Source: Leguminivora glycinivorella (Eukaryota; Arthropoda; Insecta; Lepidoptera; Tortricidae). From it: DNA of 64,000 bases. The stretch covers positions 19,406,001 to 19,470,000 of the forward strand of contig NC_062971.1 in assembly GCF_023078275.1 (NCBI RefSeq). Direction: 5' to 3'. Below are positions 20,050 to 32,849 of the stretch, piece after piece. A program made the translations under genes and the position numbers. The notes under the pieces were generated by a model. The model saw nothing but the letters and a program-made list of their open reading frames with translations. It did no database searches and had not been told where the DNA came from. Numbering within the stretch: position 1 is the stretch's first letter; every line of letters begins with the position of its first letter.

Positions 20050-20475
20050 CGTGTCACAGAATATATAATAGTACAAGTACAGAAGGCCCACTGCTTTGAT
20101 GTTCACAAAATGCCGCCCTTTTTAAATGCCTACAAAATTCTAACAAAGAAACGAGCCGCACGTGCGCAGCGTCGGACGATAGGGTTGCCTATGGATTAAA
20201 AGGAATTAATACTCTGCAGATAAAATGTTTCACTATTATAGTCAAGTTTTGGGTACTCTCTAGGTGTAAGTAGATCTGTGTAAGATTGTCTTATTGTTTT
20301 ATTCATGATGACTATTTAACTAAGCATTATTAGCCATTCCACACGCGGACATCGCATATGAACCTTAAAAAAATATTTGCGACGTAAAGTAACAATGGAA
20401 AGTACGAACGTGCGTTCCTTGAGAACCCGCGCCACCCCTGATTAGGCCGCGAACTCGCGGCCGCCAGAACAATAT
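20050..20475 (-). repeat. Interspersed repeat, diverged or rearranged copy of 24428-24662
   Basis: Shares ATAGTACAAGTACAGAAGGC, TTGATGTTCACAAAATGCCG and CCGCGAACTCGCGGCCGCC in reverse orientation with the element at 24428-24662, separated by unrelated sequence. Confidence 0.55.
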
Positions 20476-20539
20476 AGAACACACTTTTTGTATTTTATTT
20501 TTATTTTTTAGTGGAAAAAGTAATTTGATCTAAATACCT

Positions 20540-20832
20540 ATAGTCAAATTGTCTGCTTTAAAATTGATAAAAGTGGATGAATCTAGTGATGAAGTTGATT
20601 TACCACCTGTGGAACTACTGGAAGTGACAAACGCGTTATTGCGTTGTGATTTCCTCGCTATAGTGAGGGGAAAAGTTTTGTGTTACACACAGGTGCAAAT
20701 GTATTTTACTAATCATGTGAAAAACTCGCCAAGTTCAGGATTCTATTCTCGAAACACTCGCTTCGCTCGTGGTTCAATTATTCCACACTCGGCGTTAAAA
20801 TACAACTTTGCACCCTTGTATAAAAATTAACT
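20540..20832 (+). repeat. Family Y repeat, partial copy
   Basis: Lacks the TTCCCCTCACTAGC end but retains the rest through CACCCTTGTATAAAAATTAACTATT. Its 93-codon open frame corresponds to the repeat body, not a gene. Confidence 0.75.
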
Positions 20833-21185
20833 ATTATATCATTTTCACATATCAACAAATGCACTATTAGGGCTATCAAAATTGCTGCCGACTCAGATTG
20901 GTTACGCGTTACGCATAAGAATAAGGACTACAAAATAGTTAAAATGACAACTCATTATTCATTAACTGTAACACACGCTTGTTTAATTAATCTTTGTCGG
21001 TCGACATAAAGTTGTTTTAATTTGGCTCAAATTAGGGTCAATTACTTGAACCACCAACTTTTCCCTGGAGCAACTCGTTGCTGTGTTTCGGGCTCCGCTG
21101 AAACAAAATACTTATAGATAATACTGTGTAATTAAAAGGTGGCAAAATAAATATAACAGCTCCTTGTATTTCGTTTTGCAGCGTA

Positions 21186-21226
21186 CTATAGCCAAGTATA
21201 GCTATACCTAGTTATAGTATATGATG
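21186..21226 (-). CDS. Possible terminal coding exon of spondin-like gene B
   Basis: After the phase-1 donor at 21327, one acceptor (TTTTTGGTATTCAG) would give a 13-codon tail ending TAG here. A second acceptor at 21185/21186 would give a 25-codon basic tail instead (beginning RCKTKYKEL). Neither resembles the tail of the paralog clearly, so the true 3' end of gene B is unresolved. Confidence 0.2.
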
Positions 21227-21326
21227 CTGAATACCAAAAATATAATATTATATCGGTAATTGTAATGTACACATATGAAAGTAAATGTGGTCTGATAATA
21301 ATGTATTAAAATCCAATTTAATTTAC

Positions 21327-24300
21327 CTGTCGACGTTTCTTCACAGTCTTCTTCGCATAGTTCAAAGTTGAATTCTTCTATTTCTCTACAGGTTTCGGGT
21401 ACCTTCTCGTATTCCTAGATAAATAACATTAAACGATGTATAGAGTTACTGCGTTAGTTTCTATCCATCGCTAGTTATCGTCTATTTTACGAATTTAATT
21501 TATAAAATTTTGGGTTTTTGGCGAAGCTGGTGCAATGAGTTTTATTTGCAATCATTATCTAAATAATATGTATAAATAATTATCTACCTACATACAAATT
21601 ATATTGAGCCGGTACCAAAGCTAACGGACGGAAACTAGCACCATTAGCCTATTTTGAACTTGTCCTGTACCGCAAAAATATGTGACTCGCTCTAATGAGC
21701 CTACAAATAAGATTGTTTCAGCTATTGTTGCGGCCTTCGAAGAGTAAAATATTATTCCTGACTGTTAGTACATACATATTAGGCATCGCAGGTTGAAAAT
21801 TAAAAGGTAAATTTGATTTTGCTTAGGTACTGTTTTCAAGTTCCTATCTACTCTTGTTCGTGCTGCTGAGGTGAAAAGATAATTTCATAATTGCCACCAT
21901 ACCGCTCGTTCAGCTTCTTACCTCGTCGTCCCCATACTCGACGGGGTGGTTGTTGACCAAATGGTACCGCTCCCGCTTGTGCTGCCCTCTGCGCTTGCCG
22001 TCCTCGCAACTACCCACGCATTCATCCCAGTCGCTCCATGCTGACATAGGACACTCGGCTGATGATTCTGGATCCGTTACTAGCGATGCTTCACTAAAAT
22101 AATAGTTTTATACTTATTCTTAATTTATTTTTACCGTAACTGCTCTTTTACGTTTAAGTTCACAATTCTGGGTTGTGGTTGTTCAGGTAAAGCCTTTACC
22201 AGTTAGTTTTAATCACAGGTTTTAATAATTTGCTTAGAATCACCTGGTACTGGACACGGTAGTTTTTACACTCGATTCTTCATCTTCATCTGAAACAAAG
22301 TTATTGCTACTTTTATTTTCTTTATAAACGTTTAAGTAAATTACCTAATCGAAACTTTCATTCAAACATGACACGATATCGACTGTCATTAGGAACGTAA
22401 TTTGTTCTAAACTTTTGAAAGTGTATTTCAGACCGTGTTTTGTTTTCTTGAAACTCTGAATTCGAATAGAATAGTACACATACTAAGCTAGGCTAGGTTA
22501 GTGAATGGAGAAAGGTCTCAAAATTTCGAATTAAATTTAAGCCGCTATTGTAATCCAAAAAGGGTCACTATTGTTTTTTAAAGTCTATTTCATGTCGAAC
22601 TGAGTCTTAATATGAAATGATTTTACTTTCAGTGTTTTCTTCATCCTCTTTAGGTTTGTCGGTGTCGCCTTCGCCTTCATCTTCACCGGAGGTCTCGGTC
22701 TTATTGGTCAAACAGTACGGAGTGAGTTTGAATGTTCTTATGAGCTCGAAGTGGAGCTTCGCGAATGGCTTGTTCTCTTTGGAAGGGTTTTGAAATCGTA
22801 CATTGCCTATTGCTTGAGGAGGCATGAGGTTGTCGTTCGGTGACTGTAAATTGGCATAGAATACAATTTTAACCTTTAGCAGAATGTCTTCGTTTAGCTT
22901 TCTGGGATGGTCAAACAGTAAATGGACGAGCGAGCGAAAAGTTAAAGTACAAGAGCCAACACACTAGGTACCTACCATTCCACACCACGACAAGGTCACC
23001 CATAAGTAAGACCGAGAAAATATATCTCCTTCTTGTTATCACTTACCTAAGGGTGACCTACATGCGGAGCGATGTCTATTATGGCTTTTAGACTTACAAT
23101 AAAGTCCGTCCCCTTGTCTGTTCCAGCATCCAACGGGTACAGATTATAAGTGATTTTTGGTGACCACGTATTAGGATTCCTCGCGTCACAAAGTTCTAGG
23201 TTGGCTGCCCCTAAGAACCAGTCTGGCGATGGCAAAATTGCTGTGACTATTGACACTAGGTGGTATTTCTGGTTCACGCGGAATATAGCGGAGGTTGCCG
23301 CATTTGTAGTGCGGGGTCTAGTTGCCTTAATTATGCTTCGGACACTGTTGCCAATCTGAAAGGGGAAGTTATTTAAATGTTAAGTTAGATAGGTACAATG
23401 ATCCAACAAAGTATGCTCTTCCTGCCCTATGAGGTGATGATAGTCCTAACGTCTTTTACTCACGAATGGTTCTTTTAAGGTTTTCTTGTTAGACTATTTT
23501 CTCTTAATTTATTCTTCTAATTGATTCAATTGTCTTCCACGTCCCCTTCTTTGCAACTTCCGCAAGGTGGCTATTTGGTTGTTTTTGCTACCTACGTAGG
23601 CTTGATCGGTCCAATCCTATTTCAGTTTCGCCCTTTAAGAAACCAGAAGTTTTCTTTCCTTAGTAATAGTATGCCCAAGTTTCCCGACTTGTACTCAACT
23701 ACAGCAGTACCTTTTCCTGCATATCCAACTCCAGTACTGTAGTATTTCCCTGTTCAGCAAGTGTTTTAACTCCCTCGGAAGCCTCTTTGTCGATGATAAA
23801 GATATTAAAGTTTTTGTTGTGTGATGCTCCCACTATATCACTGAATGAAGCCGAGCTCGTGTTTGACAAGGGGTACAAGGGTCGGTGAGTATTATAAGAC
23901 CATAGGCCTTCGAATATCATCTGAAAAATAATTATATTTTAATATAATTTAATAATTAAGTGTCTCCATAAAATAAATAATCGAACAATTTTGTGTACCT
24001 ACGCATTACGCCATAGGTTTGTATGCCGACCTTTTTCTTCAACATGAAGAAAAAGGTCGGCAACGGCATGTTGCCTATGATCATATTTCTATGATAGTGT
24101 AATAATATCGACCTGACTATTAAGACAAAGATTTTGTTATAGAAATCCGCACCTTATATCTGGCCTCCTCACAGACAGAGCAATTAGGGTTTTCGTCCGG
24201 CGGCATGTCTTCAAGTTTGCGCACATCCTCGCACACGCGTCGTGTCAGACCGCTGTAGTACATGTCGTTCCTGATCGCCACCATCGCGTGAATGGTCACG

Positions 24301-26357
24301 CAGCCTTGGTCTTTGGGCGGAGCTTTCCATTTAGCCTGGACAAGATAACATTTGAATGAAACAGTACGTTAGAACAAATTAATAGGTACACGAGCAAAAT
24401 GGGGTAAATGGGATCAAATTAGATATTATCAGGGGCGGCTCGCTCCGCGATCCTTTCGCCGCGCTACAAGTACATGCCGGCGGCCGCGAGTTCGCGGCCC
24501 ATTCACTGGCGACGACCTTCGCGCGGCGCAATAGAATTCAATGTCGTCTGCACGCGTGCGGTCCGTTTGTTAATGTAGGTAAGAATTTAGAATGGCGGCG
24601 TTTTGTGAACATCAAAGGAGTGAGCCTTCTGTACTTGTATACTATTATACATTCTGTGGTATTATTTCAAAATGTCCATGATTAAACTACTATATTTGCA
24701 TATCGAGAGAAACTTTACCAGTTGGTGTGTGTTTTTTTCAGCGCACCAAGAAGTAGCCGGCGGCGGCCGAATAGTTAAATTGGTCATGCAGTGTACTACA
24801 TAACGCAGTATATGTACAATGTGGCATCTAATTACCTGCACTAAGCTTTTAGGGACCAAATTAGTCTGAATGACTGTGTTATTGGGACAGTCTCGATCTC
24901 CAAATTTCGTCAGCGAGTCATCCGGTAATAACCGGCCAGCCAGAAAATATTTCGGTTTCCTTGGGTTGTCAGGATTTTCTGCGGTGTTACCCGTCAGCCA
25001 TATACTGAAACCTATGAACTTGGCCTTCCCATCAGTAGATTTAAGGACAACTAAAACATAATAACGTTTTATTTTAACTCAAATAGGTACTCAAAATGCT
25101 TCTTACTTAACCAACATTGAAATCTCGCCTTTCGGTTCCTAGCAAGCCTAGATGTCTTGGGACTCGTGAAGTAATGACATACTTCCCGCACTAGTAACGA
25201 AATGTAAAACTGTCTGGTAAAAAATATCAGATATAAGTTTGCATAAAAAATTAAGCAGGTATATAATAGTACATATACATACATGGTGGAAAGCATGTTA
25301 CTTGCCTACTTACCTTACGATACGTTTAGTTTAGTGAGTTTACAATTATAATAGGTAAATAATATAAAACTTTACCGGTGTAAGATTCTTCTGGTACATA
25401 ATGATCCACCGGAGGATTAATATCGATTATAAAGCGATCGTCAGGAGGCAGAGCGGACGTCTTAATGCCTAAAGGTACTCGGCAACTTTCGTCGCCCAGG
25501 ACACTTTGCAATATTAAAATCATGAAGAAAGAAACATCTGAAAACCGAATTAGATATAGGTATTATCATGTTTAATTCTCACAGGTTCCGTAAAGGAATA
25601 GGAGTAGGTACCTCGGGTACCTACAAAATATGTACCATTTTTGTTTTACCTAATTCTAACTGTTAGAATCTAACAGAATAAAACCTTTTTCCCCTCACTA
25701 GCTCGGAAACACGTGTTTTATCCTTTCATACCAGCGGGGAAAAACGCAATTTATCCACTAGTGGGTAAAGTAATTTGACCTTGAATAAAGTCAAATTAAC
25801 TGCTTTAAAATTGATAAAAATAGGTGAATCTAGTAATAAAGATGATTTACCACCTGTGGAACTACTGGAAGCAGTGATAAACGCATTTTTTGCGTTGTAC
25901 CTAGTTTCCTCGCTATAGTGAGGGAAAAAGTTTTGTGTTACACTCGGGTGCAAATGTATTTTACTTCTCGTATGTTAAAAAACTCGCAATTTCAGGATTC
26001 TATTCTCGCTTCGCTCGTGTTTCAACTATAGATCCTTTCACATGCTAGTTTTTCAATTCCACACTCGGCGTTAAAATACAACTTTGCCCCCTTGTATAAC
26101 AAATAACTATTGTCAGCTTCATAAAAAATAAAAACAATGATCGGCAAGATGTGTTAAGTACAAGTAGTAGTAGGTCACAAGAGAGTAAAATATCATAGGT
26201 ACCTACTTTTATTACAAACATGCACTGGTACTTACTACTTGAATTTGATATCAGAAACATTTAAAAATACATCACCTGCCTATGGTAACTATATTATATT
26301 TATAAGTGGGTATCAAAGGTAACAAAAATACTTACCGATATTGAAAAACGTGAACAT
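21327..26357 (-). CDS. Spondin-like secreted protein B (Reeler, Spondin_N, TSP1), 3' end open
   Basis: Ten phase-consistent exons: 26357-26336, 25537-25376, 25050-24836, 24335-24153, 23920-23711, 23355-23098, 22843-22627, 22289-22244, 22093-21922, 21414-21327 (about 524 residues before an uncertain tail). Residues 1-22 form a signal peptide split by intron 1. About 25-190 is a Reeler domain with conserved GCVTIHAMV and a C..C pair. About 195-400 is Spondin_N (FEGLWS, GASH, PSPDWFLG and LYPLDAGTD motifs). An acidic linker (GEDEGEGDTDKPKEDEEN) follows, then one TSP1-type module (W..W, CVGSCEDG instead of the usual CSVTCG) and a Cys-rich segment. Members are extracellular matrix or adhesion proteins; the specific role is unknown. 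It lies about 0.8 kb downstream of paralog A on the same strand, so this is a tandem duplication. Confidence 0.88.
24027..24062. other. 17-bp perfect hairpin in an intron of gene B
   Basis: GCCGACCTTTTTCTTCA, a 3-nt loop, then its exact reverse complement. Weaker inverted similarity (CATAGG / CCTATG) continues outside to about 24012-24080. It lies in the intron between the fourth and fifth coding exons. Confidence 0.7.
24428..24662 (+). repeat. GC-rich interspersed repeat in an intron of gene B
   Basis: Begins AGGGGCGGCTCGCTCCGCGA, contains CGGCCGCGAGTTCGCGGCC, and ends TATTATACATTCTGTGG. Related sequence is at 20050-20475 in reverse orientation. Confidence 0.65.
25684..26109 (+). repeat. 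Family Y repeat in an intron of gene B
   Basis: Nearly full length, from TTTTTCCCCTCACTAGCTCG to CTTGTATAACAAATAACTATT, between the first and second coding exons. Confidence 0.8.
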
Positions 26358-26459
26358 TTTGGAAAGATTTTCGTATGCACTTTTGATCACTCGCTGTAAC
26401 CATTTGAGAGGACAGCACACAAATGCCGCATGACACTAAATATAAACTCCTTCATTAGC

Positions 26460-27128
26460 AGCATTACATTGTCCAATTGTAATATATGCTTTGTGGCCAG
26501 TATCCTAGTATACCTACTGAATTAAGATCCCTTTGCTGATTTTAAATAATTCATACGCCGGGTCAAACGAACAGAGATAGAATACTGTCCAGAAATGCGG
26601 CTTTCTTTCGTTTGATAACAGAAGGTAAGTAAGTAAAGTTAGTGAAATAATTTAAATAGCTTATTTTAATTTTCATTTGAACCGTTGACTAACCAATGTT
26701 TAAGACATTAAAAATATTGGTTAGTCGCCCGTTTTAAATAATTATAACGGTCCAAATTTATGAGAAAACCTCGTCAGTGACTTGAAAACCGTGCATCTTT
26801 TACGGGGGTCTTGCTAGGTTGGTTGGTACTTGTCACTTGGTCTACCTCCAGTGTCGCTGTGGCAGTAGCGTATCTTTTATGGGACACTCTGTATAATAAA
26901 ATAAAGTAAGAGTAGGTACTTAAAATGTTTAATATTTTTCATATAATACTAATTAATATACTTAAGCTTAAAATATTAATTCTGACGATATTAGGTATAA
27001 GTAACATAGGTAAAATGAAAGCTTTAGGAATTTACTTATATGTAGTTGGTTGGTCGACGATGAGCTCTTTCTATAATTTTAACTTTTCTTAATAATAATA
27101 GGTAGTTCAAATTATATTGATATGAAGT
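26460..27128. other. Spacer between tandem spondin-like genes
   Basis: Holds the presumed 3' UTR of gene A and promoter of gene B. No coding exon or clear repeat recognised and no canonical AATAAA on the minus strand. Confidence 0.4.
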
Positions 27129-30100
27129 TTACAATAAAGATCTTATGTTCTTCTTGTTAAAAAGTTCTCGTTTCCTCGAACCCCACGGGTGGCCCGGAAT
27201 GATCATGTTCCGTCTACGTTCAGCTGAAATCATAATAATAAAAATATAATACTCATTATCAAGTAATATTTTATAAGCATAAAAATGTAGGTATGAGTAG
27301 GTACAAAAAATTAAATTAATAATATTATTTACAGAAAATGGCTAATATGCAAGGGGGGCAAACTTTAAATGTCAAGTTACTAGGTCAAGGGGGTATCGTA
27401 CATATCAAAACTATTTTTCATATTTTTTTGTAGTGGAGAAAAAATTATAAAGGAAAATGTAAAAATACCGCCCCCCCCCCCCTTATCTCCGAAGTTTAAT
27501 TACCAACGAAAAATTATGAAAATTTTACGAAACTATGGTTTTATGCCAAATATTACAGGAAAAATAAAGTCGTGTCTGTAGGTATCATGGAAACTTTTTT
27601 TTAATAAAAAAAACTTTTCATATTTTAACTTTTAATTTAATCACCCTTGCAGATATATATCGTACTTCAAATTAATAAGAAATCTTACGTATTATATTAT
27701 CTTTCAAATAAAGTAAAAATTGTCGAAATCGGTTAACATTATAAAGAATTATCCTTGAAAAACCAACATACCATGCAGGTCGCGCAAATTAGTTCGTAAA
27801 TTCACCGAGAGATGACGCTATACCTATACTTCTAATCATGTTTTTAAAGTTATATCAAAGAGGATCAAGTATGTAATCACAGTGCATAGACTGCCATCTC
27901 TTGACACAAACTTGTGAACCTCAATTTTGACAATTTGGCCCATATTCTTAGCTTGATATGTTTTAAAATGTCAAATATTAATATTAGCCCATCTAGCTGA
28001 GCGTACCCCAAAGGTGTAATGCCATCTAGGCCACCGTTCCTTTTTCTGTATGATACTGAGGTACGTTTTTTTCTTAGACTTTATCTGTCTATACGGAGTT
28101 ATGTCTTTGGTTATATTAAGAAATATGCGATTATTTTAACTGTCGAAAGTTTGTACGGCTACGGAACCCTCGGTGGGCGAGTCTTACTCGCACTTGGCTG
28201 TTTTTTTTTACTTTAGTATAATTTACAGGCTGACAAGAAGACTAACACAAACCCTTAATAATGAACACTTAAATAATGAATGGCATAGAATGTTTATAAG
28301 AGCGTCATGATTGTGGGACTCGGCCTAAAGCGGTAAACTGTTCTGCAACAAAATCTAAAAGGCTGTAAGCTTAGAAAAGTTTCTAAGCTTACAGCGGCCA
28401 AGTGGCGGGCGCCAAGGGCATGCACTGACAGTATATGCATACCAGTGACTTCAGTCCTTTCTCCTTCTTCCGTGCACGGTTCCTCGCATTCCATGCGCTC
28501 AAAGTCTTCGAAATGGGTCTTGCAGTATATTGGAACTTCTTTCTTACTTGGATGTTTTTCCTAGTAGATAAAAGAGAAATATGTAGGTAAGGATAGAGTG
28601 CTCCTGAATTATTAACCAATAAAACTGGTACGTAGAGTCACTCCACCTTTAACATTTCTATATTTACAGAGGTCTTAATGTTTAACCAAAATGATATAAG
28701 GTACAGCGGGGCAAATCGCGACTGGGGGGCAATTTAACCGGTGGACAGTCTATTTAATCATGCAAACATTGTAAAACATGGAAAAAATGGACCAGTTACA
28801 TTTGTCCCTCAGTCGAGATTTGCCCCGCTGTACCTTACATTAAATTTTAATAGAAAACGATACTCACGTTAGGATCATACATCTCGATTGGTAGTCCATC
28901 GACTAGATGGTAGCGTTCACGCCATTTATATCCTGTGAGCGTGCCATCCTCGCAGAGGCCTTCGCAGGGGCTCCACTCTAGCCATTGCGTCATAGGACAT
29001 TCCTCTGTTGAATCTGGATCTTGATCTAAAGGTATCTCGCTAGAACTAAAACGAGACATCATTTTAAGTAAAATTTGGTAACTCTGATCAATTTTGTACC
29101 AGATGCAGAGGAAAGAAGAAATTTCTGGGTGCGCACCGTAGCAATTTATTGCTGACAGTAGGTATAAAATAAATGTGTTGTTCCAGATAAATATAGCATA
29201 ACACGAACGGACTCATTTATTTTCCCTTAATTTAAATGTGTCATGAGTACTTACTTAAAAAAGTTTTTTCACAATTTCGGGGTTTTTTGATATTAAATTT
29301 TTGATATTTGATTCCATTAGTAATAAAGCTGCTCAGTTGAGCTTAATATTCTCCCCGCCCGTAAATTATTGCAGGTGACTAAATAATATACATCATGTAC
29401 AATTAAATAGCAGAGTTTAGGAATACAGAACCATGGCTCACCGGCCGTGTTCGTCGCTAGCTATGTCAGGGTTTTGATACCTGGAGGGCTCGTCGGGCTC
29501 TTGACTATCCGAATCGGTTTTCTCTTCCCCACTGTCGGGTTCCTTAGGCTTTTCTTCTTCTTCTTCCTTTTCTTCTACAATTAAGGAAAGATAAAGCTTC
29601 CAAATTATGCAAACATGAAAACATCCAGAGAAATAGGTACTTATACACTTACTACCTACACCTAAGCTTTCAAATTTTTTTCAACGGTCTGTCAAAATCT
29701 ACTTTCTAATAATAGGTGTAAGTACCTATGGAATCTAATACCTACTAACCTGAAGATTCTTCACATTCTCGTTGGAACGTTCTTATTAATTGAATACGGA
29801 TCCTTCCAAATGGGTGGACATCCTTCATATCGATTCCATAGAATGGTGAGTTTTTATCATATGAACTCATTTGGACCCTTCCAATGGAATCTTGAGGATA
29901 CGTCTCTATGTTTGGGGACTAGAAAAAATAAGACAAATATAATAGGTTCATACGAATTTCTCCGTGCCACTTACAATCACACAGTCAATATTTAAGTGAT
30001 GTAATGGTATCTACCAAAACAATCGCCTAAATAAGTCTTTATTTTTCTAATAGTATCTAATCTAAAAAACCGGCCAAGAGCATGTCGAGCCACGCTCAGT

Positions 30101-32834
30101 GTAGGGTTCCGTAGTTTTCCGTATTTTTCTCAAAAACTACTGAACCTATCAAGTTCAAAACAATTTTCCTAGAAAGTCCTTATAAAGTTCTACTTTTGTG
30201 ATTTTTTTCATATTTTTTAAACATATGGTTCAAAAGTTAGAGGGGGGGGACGCACTTTTTTTTTCCTTTAGGAGCGATTATTTCCGAAAATATAAATATT
30301 ATCAAAAAACGATTTTAGCAAACCCTTATTCATTTTTAAATACCTATCCAACAATATATCACACGTTAGGGTTGAAATGAAAAAAAAAATCAGCCCACAC
30401 TTTACATGTAGGGGGGGTACCCTAAAAAAACATTTTTTTCCATTTTTTATTTTTGCACTTTGTCGGCGTGATTCATATACATATTGGTACCAAATTTCAG
30501 CTTTCTAGTACTAACGGTTACTGAGATTATCCGCGGACGGACGGACGGACGGACGGACGGACGGACGGACGGACGGACGGACGGACGGACAGACAGACAT
30601 GGCGAAACTATAAGGGTTCCTAGTTGACTACGGAACCCTAAAAATTGGAAACAACTAAGAAAATATTGTTTGTGTTCGACTACCTACCTCATACGACACT
30701 CCGCTATCAGTCCCAGCATCCCACGGATACAAATTCAGTTCTTTTTCTTGAAGCCAGGTATTATCTTCCTGGCACAACTCAAACCTGGTCACTCCTAGGA
30801 ACCAGTCGGGAGACGGGTACATCGCCACGGCGGTGGTGATCAAGTGGTTGACTTTGTCAGCTCGGAAGAAAGCATGAGATGGGTTTTCCATCTTTTTGTA
30901 ACCGTGACCTTTTGCTTTGATTATTGTTCGGACGCCATCACCAATCTGAAAAATATGATTGTTACATTTGTTACCCAAGTAAGTAGTAGTAGTAGGTAGT
31001 TGGCGTATTTGAATGAAATAAATTCTATTGTTTCATTTCTTGGTTAGTTGCAGCTTGTAAAGGAAGACTGATAAAATAATCTACGAACCTTTTCCCGTAT
31101 TTCAGCTTCTAACTTGCTGCTGTTGGCATGCTCGGCCAGTTGTCTAAGCCCATCGGAAGCCAGCTCCCCGGGCGCCCAAAGCACGAAATCAGTCGCATGA
31201 GAGGCGCCGATTAAGTCACTGTAACGCGGCAACCAGTCGCTTTCTGGGTACAGTCGCGGATGAATGTTACGAGACCAGATACCGGTAAACGTAACCTAAG
31301 AAAACAGATAATACTCTTTCATTGTTATTGTTAGTTTGATTTAAGTAATTAATTTCATTGTAAAAAGTGTTCATCCAGCGTCAAATATAGGTAATCCTCA
31401 CGTAAGGTCGAAAACTCAGAGCACCTCATTGCATTATATGCGCCCCATCTTAGTTTACACCCATAGACTGATACTTGGCATAATAGGAGACTAGACTAGA
31501 CTCGCCGATTGATGATTACCTGATATTTAGCCTCATCACAGATGTTACATTCGTAGTTTAAGTTCGGAGACACATCGTCTGGTTGGCGCATGTCCTCGCA
31601 CAGTTTACGAGTCAGTGGCGCTCCGTCTTCGAACCAGACCTCCTGGCTTTCTGCCACCATAGCTCGGATGGTCACGCAGCCGCTACCTGCTGGGGGAGCC
31701 TCCCAATACACCTACAAACATATTTGAAGATAACTCCCGTACATTAATGAGTAATAATCAAACTAAAGTAAATGTCATATGTAAGAACTTTTTAATCATG
31801 CACTGACCTATACGTTAGTTGTATATTTAATATTTTTTTACATTTTTATCTATTGAAAAATAAAAAATAAATTGTTTCGCATTGTAATTTTTAAGCTCGT
31901 TCAAATGATACCCCACTTTAATTATTATTTTCTTTATAATAGGTCACTAAAATAAGTGATAGGTTATAGATAAAATAAGTGAGTAATAATTTTTACTACA
32001 TAACTCTATGTCTATAGGTAAGTAATCTAATACTATTGTAGTGACACACTTTGAAACCTTGACCCACTATTAGGTCCCCTCCCTTCTCATAGGATAGGTC
32101 ATTCGATTGATTACCCACTTGATCTAGGATCTAGATTGAAGAGATATTTTCTACAACCTATATGTATATAACTAATAATTTAACAAATAATTAAAGTTTT
32201 ATATTAATTAAAAAATACCTATACTTTTAGTGCATCTCAAAGCGCTCGTATTATAAGTATTTTATGCCACTGATATTAGCACTTTGACAGACAGACGGAC
32301 AGAGTCGCAAAACAAGTACTTATAAGGGTTCCTTGTGTGCCTTTTTGCTACGGAATTCTAACGTCGATCTAAAACAGTCCTCAAACTACGGTTAGTAATG
32401 AAACTAACGAAAATAATATTATTTATCCAGAAACTTACCTCTACAGAAGACTTCGTGTTATAGCTGGCTTGCTCCACAGAATACAGACAACGGTCACTAT
32501 ACTTCCCTGTTGCTTGGCCTTGCGGTCTCAATTCACCTGGATTTTGGGCCAAAAGCCGCCTTGGATTTCTCGGATCCTGCTTTAGATCACCTTCAGCCGA
32601 CAGCATAAACGCCGTAAATTCAGATTCATCATCCGTTCTTGTAATTTGAATAGTATAAACTTCTTCCGGTAGGTAGGTGTCGTCAGTGCCGATAATATTT
32701 AACTGAAATCGGCCATCTGAAGGAGACGCTAAAGACGTAGATCCGTAAGGTCGACGGTCACAACGAAAACTAGTAGACGTCTTCAAAATTAGCATAAGTA
32801 AGATCAGAAAATGTTTTAGTTTCATTTGTGACAT
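27129..32834 (-). CDS. Spondin-like secreted protein A (Reeler, Spondin_N, TSP1)
   Basis: Nine exons, all phases consistent: 32834-32439, 31711-31520, 31295-31089, 30945-30688, 29918-29750, 29574-29442, 29045-28868, 28560-28443, 27223-27129 (581 residues, stop TAA). The start MSQMKLKHF is chosen because a 3' splice site (TCTTTTTCAG) 15 nt upstream excludes the more distal ATG. Domains: signal peptide about 1-22; Reeler about 23-195 (GSGCVTIRAMV); Spondin_N about 198-402 (GIWSRN, GASHATDF, PSPDWFLG, LYPWDAGTD); acidic linker about 408-440 (EEKEEEEEKPKEPDSGEEK); one TSP1-type module with WLEWSPCEGLCEDG; Cys-rich segment; basic tail. Vertebrate F-spondin has six TSP1 repeats; this has one atypical repeat, as in some insect spondin-like proteins. 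Secreted matrix or adhesion role inferred from the family. The first exon is continuous where paralog B has two introns. Confidence 0.9.
27330..28207 (+). repeat. GGGTTCCGTA-family repeat, left-truncated long subtype
   Basis: Collinear with 13400-14090 but diverged, ending CGAGTCTTACTCGCACTTGG and a T-tract. It sits in the last intron of spondin-like gene A. Confidence 0.75.
28696..28837. mobile_element. Short TIR MITE in an intron of gene A
   Basis: Ends TAAGGTACAGCGGGGCAAAT and inverse (ATTTGCCCCGCTGTACCTTA), length about 142 bp, between the TSP1 exon and the next exon. TA-flanked ends suggest a Tc1/mariner-type MITE. Confidence 0.8.
30066..30641 (-). repeat. GGGTTCCGTA-family repeat, compact copy with (GGAC)n array
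   Basis: Starts AAAACCGGCCAAGAGCATG and ends AAGGGTTCCTAGTTGACTAC, GGAACCCTA. A pure GGACGGAC array occupies about 30534-30590. It sits in the intron within the Spondin_N coding region of gene A. Confidence 0.8.
31730..32280. other. First intron of spondin-like gene A, nothing recognised
   Basis: AT-rich intron DNA. A fragment of the GGGTTCCGTA family (ACAGACGGACAGAGTCGC, AAGGGTTCC) follows at 32285-32356. Confidence 0.45.
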
Positions 32835-32849
32835 CTCGCTAATATATGA

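Larger units (their letters stand above)
18966..20060. repeat. Composite repeat cluster (cluster Q), paralogous to 7388-8033
   Basis: Shares order and sequence with cluster P at 7388-8033 but differs by insertions: the family W MITE at 19088-19230 and the GC-rich element at 19290-19772 are present here and absent there. Predicted short frames are repeat-derived. Confidence 0.75.
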
